Notes: generated by a model not told the origin, from the sequence alone. 64,000 bases of DNA from Elephas maximus indicus (GCF_024166365.1 NC_064836.1:36128833-36192832); one strand, 5' to 3'. Shown: positions 54,601 through 64,000, counted from the stretch's first letter. Program-made: numbers and translations.

Positions 54601-55626
54601 GTGAAAGGTAATTTTGTTTTTGTAAACTACTAGTCAATGAAATGAATTTTTTTTTTCTTTGTTCATTTACACAACAGGGCATCTGGAGGACCTGTTGATA
54701 CAGGCCCCGAATATCAGCAAGACCTGGAGAACGAGATTTTAAAACTTAAGCAAAAGTATGGTAAAGCAGACATGAATACCTTCCCTACCTTCACGTTTGA
54801 AGGTAAGTCCCCTAAATCACAGATTCGTTCCTCTGGGAGATTATTTTAAGGGAAGAATACTTACACTTACTGATTTATTTGGGATTCACCCGGGTTGTCT
54901 AAAGGATTGTATGACAAATACAGGCGAGGTGGTAGGACAATGATATGTGCACAGGAGGCCCTCAGATGAGTGTGTGCAGTTAGTACAGGAAACCGGTGCA
55001 GGTTGGAATCAAATACCCGGATCTTGAATTCTGACACGATCATTTATGAGCTGTGTGATCTTGGGTGGTTAACTGGTATCTGTTCCCTCATCTGACATTT
55101 CAGGAGAATTATGTCTTCCTCATATGGTTGTTGTCGTTAAATGTCGTAACACATCTAAAGTCAATAGCCTGACATAGTAAATGTTCAATAAATTTTAAAT
55201 TTTTGTCACATTTCTTTATACAAGAACCCCAAACCCCTTGCTATCCAGTTAATTCCGACTCATAGCAACCCTATAGGACAGAGTAGAGCTGCCCCATAGG
55301 GTTCCCAAGGCTGTAAATCTTTATGGGAGTAGACTCACATCTTTCTCCTGCAGAAAGCCTGGTGGGTTCGAACCACTGACCTTTTGGTTAGTAGCTGAGC
55401 ACTTAACAACTGTGCCACCAGGGGTCCTCATATTTCTACGTAGATGTTTAAAAATAATAGATACTTACTGAAAAATCAGAAGATTGATTAACTCAACCTT
55501 GAAGAGTTCTAAATAATACGTATCATTACAGTATGACTAAGCATGATCCTCTTTTTTTTTTCCCTCTTAGATCCCAAATTTGAAGCCGTTGAAGAACCCC
55601 AGCCCCAAAATGATAAGAAAAATTAA
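48488..55626 (+). CDS. ATP5PF: ATP5PF (ATP5J), ATP synthase peripheral-stalk subunit F6, three coding exons
   Basis: Coupling factor 6 is a soluble subunit of the peripheral stalk of mitochondrial F1Fo ATP synthase, helping hold F1 to Fo at the inner membrane. Coding exons: 48488-48651, 54678-54802, 55571-55626, all with AG/GT junctions in frame, giving 114 residues. Residues 1-32 form the arginine-rich presequence (MILQRLFSFSSVIRSAVSVY...), and the mature chain should start at NKELDPIQKL. The mature part keeps SKRQ, GGPVD and DMNTFPTF, typical of F6. The C-terminus, EEPQPQNDKKN, is about six residues longer than the 108-residue human and bovine proteins as I recall them, suggesting loss of the ancestral stop. 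Intron 1 is about 5.5 kb, intron 2 about 6.0 kb and intron 3 768 bp. Identity is very secure. Confidence 0.96.
49305..49650 (+). mobile_element. tRNA-RTE SINE, PSINE1-like, complete with tRNA-like head
   Basis: GTGATTCAGTGGTAGAAGCC closely matches the D-arm and A-box of tRNA-Gly(GCC). The middle and tail (GGAGCTTCCAGACTAAGATG, GAGCTAACAACAACAAAAAT) match the 59.1 kb copy. Confidence 0.85.
50670..50830 (+). mobile_element. MIR remnant
   Basis: TTATCCCCACTTTACGTATG, AAAACCAAGGCTGAAAGGTT and CTGAACTCCAGACCCC in MIR order. Confidence 0.75.
50888..51080 (+). mobile_element. AfroSINE
   Basis: TCTGGTGGCACAGTGCTTAA to GGAATCAACTTGGTGGCACA. Confidence 0.9.
51464..51665 (+). mobile_element. AfroSINE with TATTCATTAG target duplication
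   Basis: TATTCATTAG before the head (about 51464) and after the T-run (about 51655), so the insertion is readable. Confidence 0.92.
51666..52265 (+). mobile_element. AfroSINE (plus) holding nested reverse AfroSINEs
   Basis: Outer element at 51666-51781 and about 52183-52265. Inside it lie reverse copies at about 51784-51995 and 52004-52182. TGTGAAGATT and TGTAAAGATT bracket the first inner copy. Confidence 0.85.
52378..52548. repeat. Diverged tandem duplication of about 80 bp
   Basis: ATTTCTGGACCC...CTTTAACCAGTAAAT occurs twice with several differences and small gaps, so the duplication is not recent. Confidence 0.88.
52733..52952 (-). mobile_element. AfroSINE relative, old
   Basis: TTAGTTGCCATCGAGTGCAC at left, GCCACTCAGACAACTCC at right. 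Confidence 0.8.
53280..53575 (+). mobile_element. L2 LINE fragment
   Basis: GGCCTCCCATGACCTAGGCC and CTCAAATGCCACATTTATTA follow L2 3' text. Confidence 0.65.
53742..54110 (-). mobile_element. RTE LINE 3' end, diverged
   Basis: GCTGCTGTCCAGTTGGCACT to CGTCGCCAACACCATAAGTC; older than the 0.5 and 46 kb copies. Confidence 0.88.
54205..54415 (+). mobile_element. MIR-type repeat
   Basis: GAGCACTTGCTGTGTGCTGA, TCTGTTTACACAGTTACCAG; ends about 260 bp before ATP5PF exon 3. Confidence 0.65.
54678..54802 (+). CDS. ATP5PF: ATP5PF exon 3 (core of mature F6)
   Basis: 125 nt between an ACACAACAG acceptor and a GTAAGT donor. It encodes ASGGPVDTGPEYQQDL to NTFPTFTFE, the helical core of mature F6, with split codons at both ends. 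Confidence 0.96.
55010..55205 (+). mobile_element. MIR SINE
   Basis: GAGCTGTGTGATCTTGGGTG and TCTGTTCCCTCATCTGACAT in ATP5PF intron 3. Confidence 0.75.
55228..55432 (-). mobile_element. AfroSINE, long-body subfamily
   Basis: CCCCAAACCCCTTGCTATCC to CAACTGTGCCACCAGGGGTC; ends about 140 bp before ATP5PF exon 4. Confidence 0.92.
55571..55626 (+). CDS. ATP5PF: ATP5PF exon 4 (C-terminus and stop)
   Basis: After a long T tract and CCCTCTTAG, it encodes DPKFEAVEEPQPQNDKKN and TAA (55624-55626). In human and cow, as I recall, the chain ends just after KPQ; here the reading frame continues another six or so codons. Confidence 0.93.
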
Positions 55627-55700
55627 TCTGGTAATTTGTCATGGATTAGTTGTACAATTAAGCAGTGATCACATAATAAATATATATTTCATGGTGGTCA
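55627..55700 (+). terminator. ATP5PF: ATP5PF 3' UTR with poly(A) signal
   Basis: AATAAA at 55675-55680, about 50 bp after the stop, followed by TATATATTTC and a GT-rich stretch (TGGTGGTC). The 3' UTR is therefore very short, as expected for this gene. Confidence 0.8.
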
Positions 55701-56585
55701 AATGTTCGTTTGTTAATTCCGATTCCCCTACCAGTGGAGACTTACTGTTGGTGGTGATACTCCCAGGGAGCCTCCTTTTTTGTTCTGAGGCCTTCAACTG
55801 ATGGGATGAGGCCTATCTTCATTATGGAGGATAATCTGCCAACTGATTTAATTATGTGTAAAAATCTCATAACAAATCTAGCCTAGTATTTGACCAAACA
55901 ACTGGGCATCATAACTTGGCCAAGTTGACAGATAAAATTAACCATCCCACCTGACGTTTCACCTCTGTGCTGTTTTCCCTATTCTTTTGCTAGAAATAGG
56001 CATCTGCTTACCTTGGATGACTCAACTCAGACACCTTTCCGCAGGAAGCTTTTCCTCAGCCCAACGGCCGCACTCCACGTAGACTTAGACCTGTCCACTC
56101 CCCACCCAAAGAACCTTCTGTTGACACCTGTAACACCTCATCTTTGCCTCAGTTTCCTCACATGTGATGATGGTGCTTATAGCGTTGTGAGGGAAAAATG
56201 AGCTCATATAAAGTCACTTAAAATAGTGCATTTAATAATTCTTGTCTTTGCTAGCTTATAATTAATTCACGAGGGCAGAAATTTTGTTTAATCCATGTTC
56301 TGTTCTAGCGTATGAATAAATACGGTTCAGTCAATGATTTTTCAGAAAGGCTTTACTAAAGTGGAAAAATAAAAATGCAGTATAAAATGAGACTGCCTGG
56401 TCTCACGTTCCCTGCCCTGTTTCATAATCTCTCCAGATATCTACAAAGCCCAAAGGGCTAAAACTTTGTTTAGGTTCTGTGCTCCTAAAGAAAAGCGATT
56501 TCCTTTATCCCAACAAAATTGTAAAATACTTCTAACACACTTCGTACATGTGCAATGAATAAGGAAAACCGAAGAGTTGATGTCT
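55701..56585. other. ATP5PF 3' flank
   Basis: No gene seen. Faint old-repeat traces, possibly L2/MIR, around 55,990-56,330. Confidence 0.45.
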
Positions 56586-56589
56586 TTGA

Positions 56590-56945
56590 ATAATGGTGTT
56601 GGCGAAAAACACTGAATATACCATGGACTGCCAAGAAAATGAACAAGTCTCTTGGAAGAAATACAGCCAGAATGCTCCTTATAAGGGAGGTTGGGGTGAC
56701 TTTGTCTTATTTACTTTGGATGTGTTATCAGGAGGGACCAGTCCCTGGAGAAGGACATCATGCTTGATAAGGTAGAGGGTCAGCGAAAAAGAAGATCCTC
56801 AATGAGATGAACTGACACAATGGCTGCAGCAAGGGGCTCTAACATAGCAATGATTGTGAGGGTGGCACTGGACCGGGCAGTGTTCTGTTGTACATAGGGT
56901 CACTATGAGTTGGAACTGACTTGACAGCACCTAACAACAACAAAC
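56590..56945 (+). mobile_element. RTE LINE 3' end
   Basis: Reverse-transcriptase C-terminal remnant (MVLAKNTEYTMDCQENEQV) with stops, then a tail GACAGCACCTAACAACAACA. Confidence 0.88.
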
Positions 56946-57104
56946 ACACCTTTGGTAAACTCCCTACCAAAGACCTTTCTTCGTTTCTGGTCAGTTCAGT
57001 AATTTTGTTTTTGTGGCAGGGTAGTGGGGTGGGAGAGCAAGCAGTGAGCTGAGGTGAATGGATGTTGAAAGAAGTAATGTCTGGCTGCAGACTCCCAACT
57101 TCAC

Positions 57105-57585
57105 GTTGTGGTATGGCATTGTATTATCTATTGTGGCATAACAAATTATCCCAAAAGTTGGTTGCTTAGAACAATTATTACCTCACAGTCTATGTGGGTC
57201 AGGAATCTAGGAGGAGTTTTGCTGGATAGTTCTGTATCAGGGTCTTCCAACATATTGCAGATCAGATGTTGGTCAGGGCTACACTCAAGTACTGATGGGC
57301 TGGAGGGTTGGCTTACAAGGCTCACTCAAGTGCCTGGCAAGTTAGTACTGGCTCTAGCTCCATCTTGTACCTCTCCAGTTGGAATTCTCTATAGGGCTGC
57401 TTCAATGTCCTCGAGACACAGCAGCCGGCTTCCGTCAGAGAGAGTTATCCGAGACAAAACAAGGAAGCCTTGAGGCCTTCTATGAGCTAGTCTCGGAGGT
57501 CACATACCATCACTTCCATTAGAAACCAGTCACCAAATCCAGCCCACACTCAAGGACAGGGAAATTATCCTCCACCTATTCCAAG
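57105..57585 (-). mobile_element. Ancient mammalian repeat (probably LTR or MER type)
   Basis: GTGGCATAACAAATTATCCC and CACACTCAAGGACAGGGAAA recall a common mammal-wide element; family and strand are uncertain. Confidence 0.5.
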
Positions 57586-57587
57586 GA

Positions 57588-57718
57588 GGAACTCATTGCC
57601 ATCAAGTCAATTCCGACTTACAGTAACATAGGACAGAGTAGAACTGCCCCATAGGGTTTCCAAGAGCAGCTGCAGGATCCGAACTGCTACTCTTTTGATT
57701 AGCAGCCAAGCTCGAATA
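57588..57718 (-). mobile_element. AfroSINE, head truncated
   Basis: ATTGCCATCAAGTCAATTCC to GATTAGCAGCCAAGCTC. Confidence 0.88.
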
Positions 57719-58465
57719 CAAAGAATTTGCAGACGTACTTGAAAACCACCACAGGTACTTTCCTACTTCTCAATTTTTCACCTGTTATAATGAATGCTTA
57801 GGGCTTCTGAGTTAGGTCCTTAACTCTCCTTCCAGTTCTTCCCTATTGTATGATCATGACGGCTACTGGAATCTCAGGAAGCTTGAAGCCTTTACTAAGA
57901 AGTAGTATGACTGGAAAAATTACCTCTCCTTCTTTGGATTGGTGGTGTAAGGTGGGGAGTGAGATTGTGGAGAAGAACTTAGAAAGTCTTGAGTATTAAT
58001 CTCCTTCCTTCCACCATTCTTTATGACAGGAACTGCTCAGAAATCTCATCCTGAGGCTCCCCTACTACCTACCCAAGTTCCTTTACCTATTTACTTGCTT
58101 GTGTCCCACTTAAAATAATTGCCTTTATTTTCCCTTCAGTTTCCCAGACCCACCTCCCTCACCCAAGACAATGGAATTATGTAGGTAAATCGTTCTTTGT
58201 GATCAAGAAAGGCAAAGATTAATTACAGCAGCAGCTAGTTCATGGCCTCAGGCAGAAGGAAGGAAAAGCCCCTCAGTTTCAAACATCTTCACCCAGCACT
58301 TATTCTGCCTCCACCCTCCCCTCTCTCCCATCTAACTAGTAGAGAAGAGAAGGAAATACTGAGTTTCCTGATAGAAGCAGGCCAGTTTATCAAGTGGGAT
58401 TTTTTTCAGTTGTGATTAATTTGTATGCATTTTTTACTGTAATTTTTTGGCCAACATTTTAGCAT
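57719..58465. other. Intergenic, nothing recognised
   Basis: About 750 bp with no gene or named repeat. Confidence 0.5.
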
Positions 58466-58968
58466 TGTGTCACGGATTGAGTTGTGTCCCCCCAAAATAT
58501 GTGCATCAGTTTGGCTAGGCCATAATTCCAGGTATTGTATGATTGTCCACCATTTTGTCATCTGGTGTGATTTTTCTCTATGTTGTAAATCCTATCACCA
58601 TGATGTTAATGAGATGGAATTAGCAGCAGTTATGTTGAGATCTATAAGATTAGATTGTGTCTTGAGCCAATCTCTTTTGAGATATAAAAGAAGCAATCAG
58701 AGAGACCAGGGACCTCATACCACCAAGAAAGCAGCGCCAGGAGCAGAGCGAGTCCTTTGGACCCAAATTTCCTGTGCAGAGAAGCTCCTAGACCAAGGGG
58801 AGACTGATGACAAGGACCTTCGTCCGGAGCCTACAGAGAGAGGAAGACTTCCCCTAAACTGGTGCCCTGAATTTGGACTTCTAATCTACTAGACTGTGAG
58901 AGAATAAACTTCTGTACACTTGTTCACTTCTGGTATATCTGTTCGAGTAGAACTAGATAACTAAGATG
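58466..58968 (+). mobile_element. MaLR-type solo LTR
   Basis: TGTCACGGATTGAGTTGTGT start, GAGAATAAACTTCTGTACAC signal region, end AGATAACTAAGA. Its middle (GATTAGATTGTGTCTTGAGC) groups with the 63.8 and 3.4 kb copies as a second subfamily. Confidence 0.88.
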
Positions 58969-59107
58969 CATCGTTAAAGTTCTGTGGCCAGTTTCATTGA
59001 CTTCAGTTTGCCAGCATGACCAAACTTACTGGTTTGCCTGCAACTTGTCTAATTTATTAGTATTTTGGATGGGAGCATTTTAACCACTATTGAAGATTTT
59101 TATTTTG

Positions 59108-59440
59108 ATCACTTTGTGTTCATTACGGCACTTTAGTGTTCTTGCCTTTCGGGTGGAGATATGGGTTCTATTCCCAGCCAGTGCTCCTCCTACGCAGCCA
59201 CCGCCAGTCCGTCACAGAGGCTTACCTGTTGCTGTGATGCTGAACAGATTTCAGCGGAGCTTCCAGACTAAGATGGGCTAGGAAGAAAGGCCTGGTGATC
59301 TACCTCTAAAATTAGCCAGTGAAAACCCTATTAATCACAACGGTTCGATCCCCAACAGATCATGGGGATGGCGCAGGTCCAGGTAGAATTTAGTTCTGCA
59401 TGGGGTGGCCATGAGTCCGGGCCAACTAACAACACAGGTT
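59108..59440 (+). mobile_element. tRNA-RTE SINE, PSINE1-like, with B-box
   Basis: GGGTTCTATTCCCAGCCAGT is a near-exact tRNA-Gly T-arm/B-box. Body GCGGAGCTTCCAGACTAAGA, tail CAACTAACAACACAGG. Confidence 0.85.
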
Positions 59441-59611
59441 GTCTCTACCCCAGCTGAGGCTGCAGCTGAGAATATTGGGGCTGAGAGAAAGGTTTTTTCT
59501 GCCGGGAAAGGCTGAAGAGAGATCTGTATGTAGCCCAGAATGTTTGCACACAAGTGTACCTTCATAAAGACCCGGAAGGCTGGGTTCAAACGTCAAATTC
59601 CTAGATTCTTT

Positions 59612-59785
59612 TAAGTTGTGTGCCATCGAGTTGATCCCAACTCATAGCGACTCTGTAGGACAGAAGAGAACTGACCCATAGGGTTTCCTAGGCTGAAGTG
59701 TTTATGGACGCAGATTGCAACATCTTTCTCTGGTAGAGCAGCTGGTAGTTTCCAACCTTACTGTTAGCAGCTGAGCACTAAATGC
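59612..59785 (-). mobile_element. AfroSINE
   Basis: TTGTGTGCCATCGAGTTGAT to TTAGCAGCTGAGCACTAAA. Confidence 0.88.
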
Positions 59786-60189
59786 AGAAGCTTGGGAAAA
59801 ATAGCCTGCCACCACTGGCCCGCTGCCTGCAGCCAAGTTTGAGAACTACTGCACTTTGCATATCCTTCTGCCTTTCCTCCATCCCCATTCACCATCTGTG
59901 AAAGTTCTAAGAATTGTACTTCAGCAGAATGCCAGAGACTCTCAGCTTCCTTCCTACCACCCATCACTGGGCCCCATTGCCAACTGGATGGTGAGTAATC
60001 CAGCTTCACAATCCATGTGGACATCAGCTTCTAGCTCCATTCTGGTTCCAACTCTCTCAGGTCAGCTTCCCTGGGAAGCACTTAGAGGCAGCGCTTTGCA
60101 TGCAGATGGTTTAATGGGGAGTGTTCTCTGGCATCAATGGTCAACATCTAGAATCAGCATCTGGAAGGGAGCGAGGCAAGCAGGTTGGA

Positions 60190-60400
60190 TAGAGCAGAGC
60201 CTCTCAGCCTCCACACTACTGACATTTTGGGCCAGTTAATTCTTCACTGTGGGGGGCTGTGGTGTGCAGGGTGTTTGGCCTCTACCCAGCAGCATCCTCC
60301 ATGCCCTGCTCCCAGCTGTGAAAACTAAAATTGCCCCAGATATTGCCTCAGTCAGGCCTCTGGGGAGCTCTTCAGAGGTGTCAAAAATGAGGCAAGAGGG
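60190..60400 (+). mobile_element. hAT-type (Charlie/MER) remnant
   Basis: CTACTGACATTTTGGGCCAG and CTACCCAGCAGCATCCTCCA; same family as at 45.6 kb. Confidence 0.55.
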
Positions 60401-60737
60401 CGAGTCTTTGCACCCTGGTGTTGACCAATTGCTGAGTCCCAACAGCCCTAGGGGAGCGAGCAGAACCTCATGCAAGGCAGCTCGCTCAGACTGAAGGTAG
60501 CTCTTGGGAAGGACACAGTGTCCTCCGCCGGGCAGCTGGAGAAACAAACCAGTGCCTTCACTTGAAGGGGGTGTCTGGGTGGCCCACCACAGCGCCCCCT
60601 ATATTCAGTATCTAGTTGTGTGGTAATTATTTCATCTGCCATGGTGCCCAAGTTTCCATTTCATCTGTCAAATGACAAAGCTTTTCTGCAAAGACATTTG
60701 TAAGAATTAAATATAATGCATATAAAGCACCTGCCAC

Positions 60738-60938
60738 TTAATAAAAAACTGTTGCCATTGAGTCGACCCATAGAGACCCTATAGGACAGAGTAGATCTGC
60801 CACCAAGGTTTTCCAAGGCTGTAGTCTTTACAGAAGCTGCCTGCCAAATTTTTCTCCCACAGAAGAGCTCATGGATTCAAACCACCAACCTTTTGGTTAG
60901 CGGTTGAGCACTTAACCACTGTGCCACCAGAGCTCCTT
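60738..60938 (-). mobile_element. AfroSINE, long-body subfamily
   Basis: AAAAAACTGTTGCCATTGAG to CACTGTGCCACCAGAGCTCC. Confidence 0.9.
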
Positions 60939-60974
60939 CTGCTGCTTAATAGAGGCCCAGTAAATGATATATAT

Positions 60975-61132
60975 TAAAAAAAAAAGTTGCCATCGAGTTG
61001 ATTCCAACTCGTAGTGAACCTATAGAACAGAGTAGAACTGCCCAATAGGATTTCCAAGGAACAGCTGGTGGACTTGAACTGTCAACATTTGGGTTAGCAG
61101 CCAAGCTCGTAGCCACTGCACCACCAGGGCCA
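60975..61132 (-). mobile_element. AfroSINE
   Basis: AAAAAAAAAAGTTGCCATCG to CACTGCACCACCAGGGCCAT. Confidence 0.9.
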
Positions 61133-61189
61133 TGTAGATCATGTCCATTTAAAAAAGGAGACAATAGTGTTTCTCACCACCACCTGTCT

Positions 61190-61635
61190 TCAGTTTGTGA
61201 TGGCTTTTGTGTTGCTATGACGCTGGAAGCTCTGCCACTGATACCTCATACCAGCAGGGTCACCCACGGTAGAACGGTTTCAGCGGAATTCCCAGACTAA
61301 GGATAGAAAGAAAGGGCTGGCAGTCGAATTCCAAAAGTTAGCCAGTGAAAGCTTTATGGCTTTATTGTCCAACTTGCTTGCTTTAGACATGTCATCAGAA
61401 GGGATCAATCGCTAGAGGAAGGCGGCATGTTTGGTTGAAGTAGAGGGCCAATAAGGATGAGGGAGATTTTAGGTGAGATGGATTGGCACAGTAGCTGTAA
61501 TGATGGACTTGAGCAAGCTGTCAATGGTGAGGAAGCCAGGAGTTGTGAGGATGTTGCAAAACTGGGCAGTTTCATCTGTTGTACATAAGGTCACCGTGAG
61601 TTGAAGCTGACTCAACAGTAGCTGTTTACCTACCT
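61190..61635 (+). mobile_element. PSINE1-like SINE body running into an RTE 3' end
   Basis: SINE text (TTGCTATGACGCTGGAAGCT, GTTAGCCAGTGAAAGCTTTA) to about 61,355, then RTE text (GACATGTCATCAGAAGGGAT, GAGTTGAAGCTGACTCAACA). Either two elements or one composite. Confidence 0.75.
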
Positions 61636-61639
61636 ACCT

Positions 61640-63340
61640 AATCTTATCTCTCTCTCTCTCTGTTTTTAAGCAGCAGTGATGGTCCATAAATTAACTTCCA
61701 GAACTCCTGAATATGTATGAGAGTCATTGTGGCAAACTTAGTGCTACCTGCTCTCTAGCGAGCATATCTCCCCCGGCTTTGTGGAAGAGGATCATAAACC
61801 ATGAGTAGAAGGAGGATACTTTCTAGGTCTGGGTGTTACGGCATGTGAAGAGTGTTTGGGGTATCACGGAGAGGTTCGAAAGGATGTTGGCATATCTTAG
61901 CCCTGTGAGAAGTTAGGAAGCCAGTGGAATCTTTAGAGCCTGCTCCTTTGACCTAGCTGGGCCAAGCTTGCAGGGCATCAACCTGCCTTGATTCACCTTT
62001 AAAGTTTCATGCTTTTTACCTTATTCCAGGGAAGCCATAGCTACCTAGAGAAGGAGTTCTTCCCTTAGCAAAACTTGACACTGCCTGAAGTGATGAGGCT
62101 GTATAATCTGAGTAAATTAGCAGACTAGAAATGTTTATTTCCAGGCTTCGTTTTTGCTGATGAGGCAATCCAAAGAGCCCTACTTGTGTATACTTCCGGG
62201 TGTGTTACAGCTTATACAGTCCTGTACAGACTGGAGGCTAAGGGCACAGGCTCGGTTTCAGATTTCTTCTGTTAGTTATTAGAGGCAGCCAGAAAGCAGA
62301 AGTATGTACGAGTTCAAACACAGCAGACTGCAAAAATTAATAACACAAAAAGGAGCCTTACCTCTTAGCCGCCGCTCCCATCAATTAAAAGTGGAGGTTC
62401 ACGTATTTCTTCATCCACATAGTGAGTTTTGTTGTTGCCGTAACTGCATAATTTTGTTCACTCAAAACAAGCATGCAGTGAACACCTTCCATGGTGACTC
62501 AGCTTGTGACGGGACCAAGGATGGCTGGCTACGTCCACGCGTTCCCCCGCCGTGGGGTTCCCAATCCCCCAGGCTCTGAGCTCCAGGAGGACAGGATTGT
62601 CTCTTGTCCATCTTTGTAAAGATGTGTCTGTGTTTGTATCTACACAGTGCCTGGCACACGTCTGTACATTTCATCCTAAACACACAGAGCATATTACTCA
62701 AGACCTTGGATTTCATCCCAGGGCATCTTATAATAGAGTTCATTTTAAGAAAGAAAAACCCCAGTTGAGCAAGGCTGTTTCTCTCTGTGTGTGTCAATAT
62801 ATATTAGATAGAAAGAAGAAAAAAAAAATAGCCCAGAAAATTCAGTAAAATGTCCACATAGGGGAAGTTTTCTTCTACTTACATGGGGCCACAGGGAGTG
62901 CCGTACCTTGAAGTGTACTGCTGGGTAATTCTTTCTTAAGGCTTCACTTGATTATTTTTGCTCTTAAATAAGTCGACTTAAATTACATACTAATCTATTA
63001 TGTTTATACTAGCCAAACTGTTTACTGAACAGTCTGAGCTTGGGGCCGGGGAGAGGGGGATAAAAACATAGCAATTTAATTTTTTTTAGTCTCAACTGCC
63101 TTTAATCATGCTCTGTCAAGTTCTGCTTTCCCTGATGTAACGACACGTGAGAGAGATAGCAAAGTTTTCCAGTCACTCACAATTATTAGAAAGTCCAGTT
63201 CAGTCCAAATCAATACAATTTAAATTTTCTGCTTTCTCCCTGCCCTCCCCCAATTTAATGTTCATAGCCTAATGTCTTGCGAGACAAGCCCGAGGAGAAA
63301 GGAGTCTTAGACCTCTCTTTTTCTCTTCTATTTTATTTGA
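61640..63340. other. Intergenic, repeat-poor
   Basis: A TC run at 61,650-61,665 and an L2/MIR-like tail near 62,580-62,670 (ACACAGTGCCTGGCACACG). No coding exon seen. It could include the JAM2 3' flank by human synteny, which I cannot confirm. Confidence 0.4.
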
Positions 63341-63344
63341 GGTG

Positions 63345-63508
63345 AGGCAGAAAAAACCCATTGCCGTTCAGTCGATTCTGACATACAGCGACTCTACAGG
63401 ACAGAGTAGAGCTACCCCACAGGGTTTCCAAGGAGCAGCTAGTGGATTCAAACTGCTGACCTTTAGGTTAACAGCCCGAGCTCTTAACCACAGTGCCACC
63501 AGGGGAAG
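63345..63508 (-). mobile_element. AfroSINE
   Basis: AAACCCATTGCCGTTCAGTC to CACAGTGCCACCAGGGGAAG. Confidence 0.92.
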
Positions 63509-63697
63509 GGAGAAGTAGAAGAAGACATGTATTTGTTATTTTTCTAATGTTGCTTTTAATCATAATAACCAAAGACAGCTTGCTATATGCCTGGTTCTTC
63601 TGTTCTAGGCAATTTTTACTTAGTTAATCCATTTCGTGTAGGCTTGTTTTTTTTTTGTTTTTGGCTGTTACTGTTTCTCTGGTTGTCACTGACCTTG

Positions 63698-63760
63698 CTG
63701 TGTTGTTGTTAGGTGCCCCTCAAGTCGGTTCCAACTCATAGCTGCCCTAGGTACAACAGA
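63698..63760 (-). mobile_element. RTE LINE terminus, very short
   Basis: TGTTGTTGTTAGGTGCCCCT to CCTAGGTACAACAGAG, then interrupted by the LTR. Confidence 0.8.
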
Positions 63761-64000
63761 GCTGTCATGGATTGAATTGTGTCCCCCAGAAATATCTGTC
63801 AACTTGGCTAGGTCATGATTTCCAGTACTGTATGATTGTCTACCATTTTGTCATTTGATGAGTTTTCCTGTGTGTTGTAAATCCTATCACTATGATGTAA
63901 TGAGATGCATTAGTGGCAGTTATATTATGAGATCTACAAGATTAGATAGTGTCTTAAGCCAATCTCTTCTGAGATATAAAAGAGAAAATCAAGCAGAGAG
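63761..64000 (+). mobile_element. MaLR-type LTR, cut by the window end
   Basis: TGTCATGGATTGAATTGTGT start; first 240 bp only. Inserted into the RTE terminus directly before it. Confidence 0.88.

Larger units (their letters stand above)
48652..54677 (+). other. ATP5PF: ATP5PF intron 2
   Basis: Contains the SINE nests listed here. The stretch 49,660-50,665 shows no repeat or gene I can name. Confidence 0.6.

Noticed and set aside
1-64000. CRISPR array, integron, phage or other microbial system
   Set aside because: Intron-exon structure, mammalian repeats and CpG island show nuclear mammalian DNA. The spaced repeats are SINEs and LTRs, not array units.

Overview
The window is mammalian nuclear DNA, almost certainly from an afrotherian (elephant or a close paenungulate relative). 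Dozens of AfroSINE-type tRNA-derived SINEs share their tail with RTE/BovB-like LINE 3' ends, and there are several copies of one MaLR-type LTR family plus lineage-style L1 3' ends. This species call rests on repeat families recalled from general knowledge, not on a database search.

The window holds two complete, head-to-head protein-coding genes sharing one CpG-island promoter at about 41.86-42.96 kb. On the minus strand is GABPA (GA-binding protein alpha, the ETS subunit of NRF-2). All nine coding exons lie between 37,874 and 8,262; joined at the splice sites given here they encode 454 residues with no frame break. On the plus strand is ATP5PF (ATP5J, coupling factor 6 of mitochondrial ATP synthase), with three coding exons between 48,488 and 55,626 encoding 114 residues. 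The shared promoter carries two ZNF143-type sites, four ETS/GABP cores, a YY1-type site and GC boxes. GABP is a known activator of nuclear genes for mitochondrial respiration, so the layout suggests that GABPA regulates both itself and its ATP-synthase neighbour.

Layout: 0-4.4 kb, RTE, AfroSINE, LTR and old L1 downstream of GABPA; about 4.9-8.26 kb, a repeat-poor AT-rich block that is probably the GABPA 3' UTR; 8.26-37.87 kb, GABPA coding exons in repeat-filled introns; 37.9-42.7 kb, GABPA intron 1; 42.7-42.95 kb, promoter and first exons; 42.95-55.7 kb, ATP5PF; 55.7-64 kb, repeat-dense flank. In the human map JAM2 lies beyond the ATP5PF 3' end, so its 3' flank may be near the right edge, but no JAM2 coding exon was seen.

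I found no CRISPR array, operon, phage or previously undescribed gene system. The points most worth checking are a predicted C-terminal extension of ATP5PF, the motif layout of the divergent promoter, an AfroSINE tail about 11 bp from a GABPA 5' splice site, several insertion nests readable from target-site duplications, and a decayed C2H2 zinc-finger fragment in a GABPA intron.
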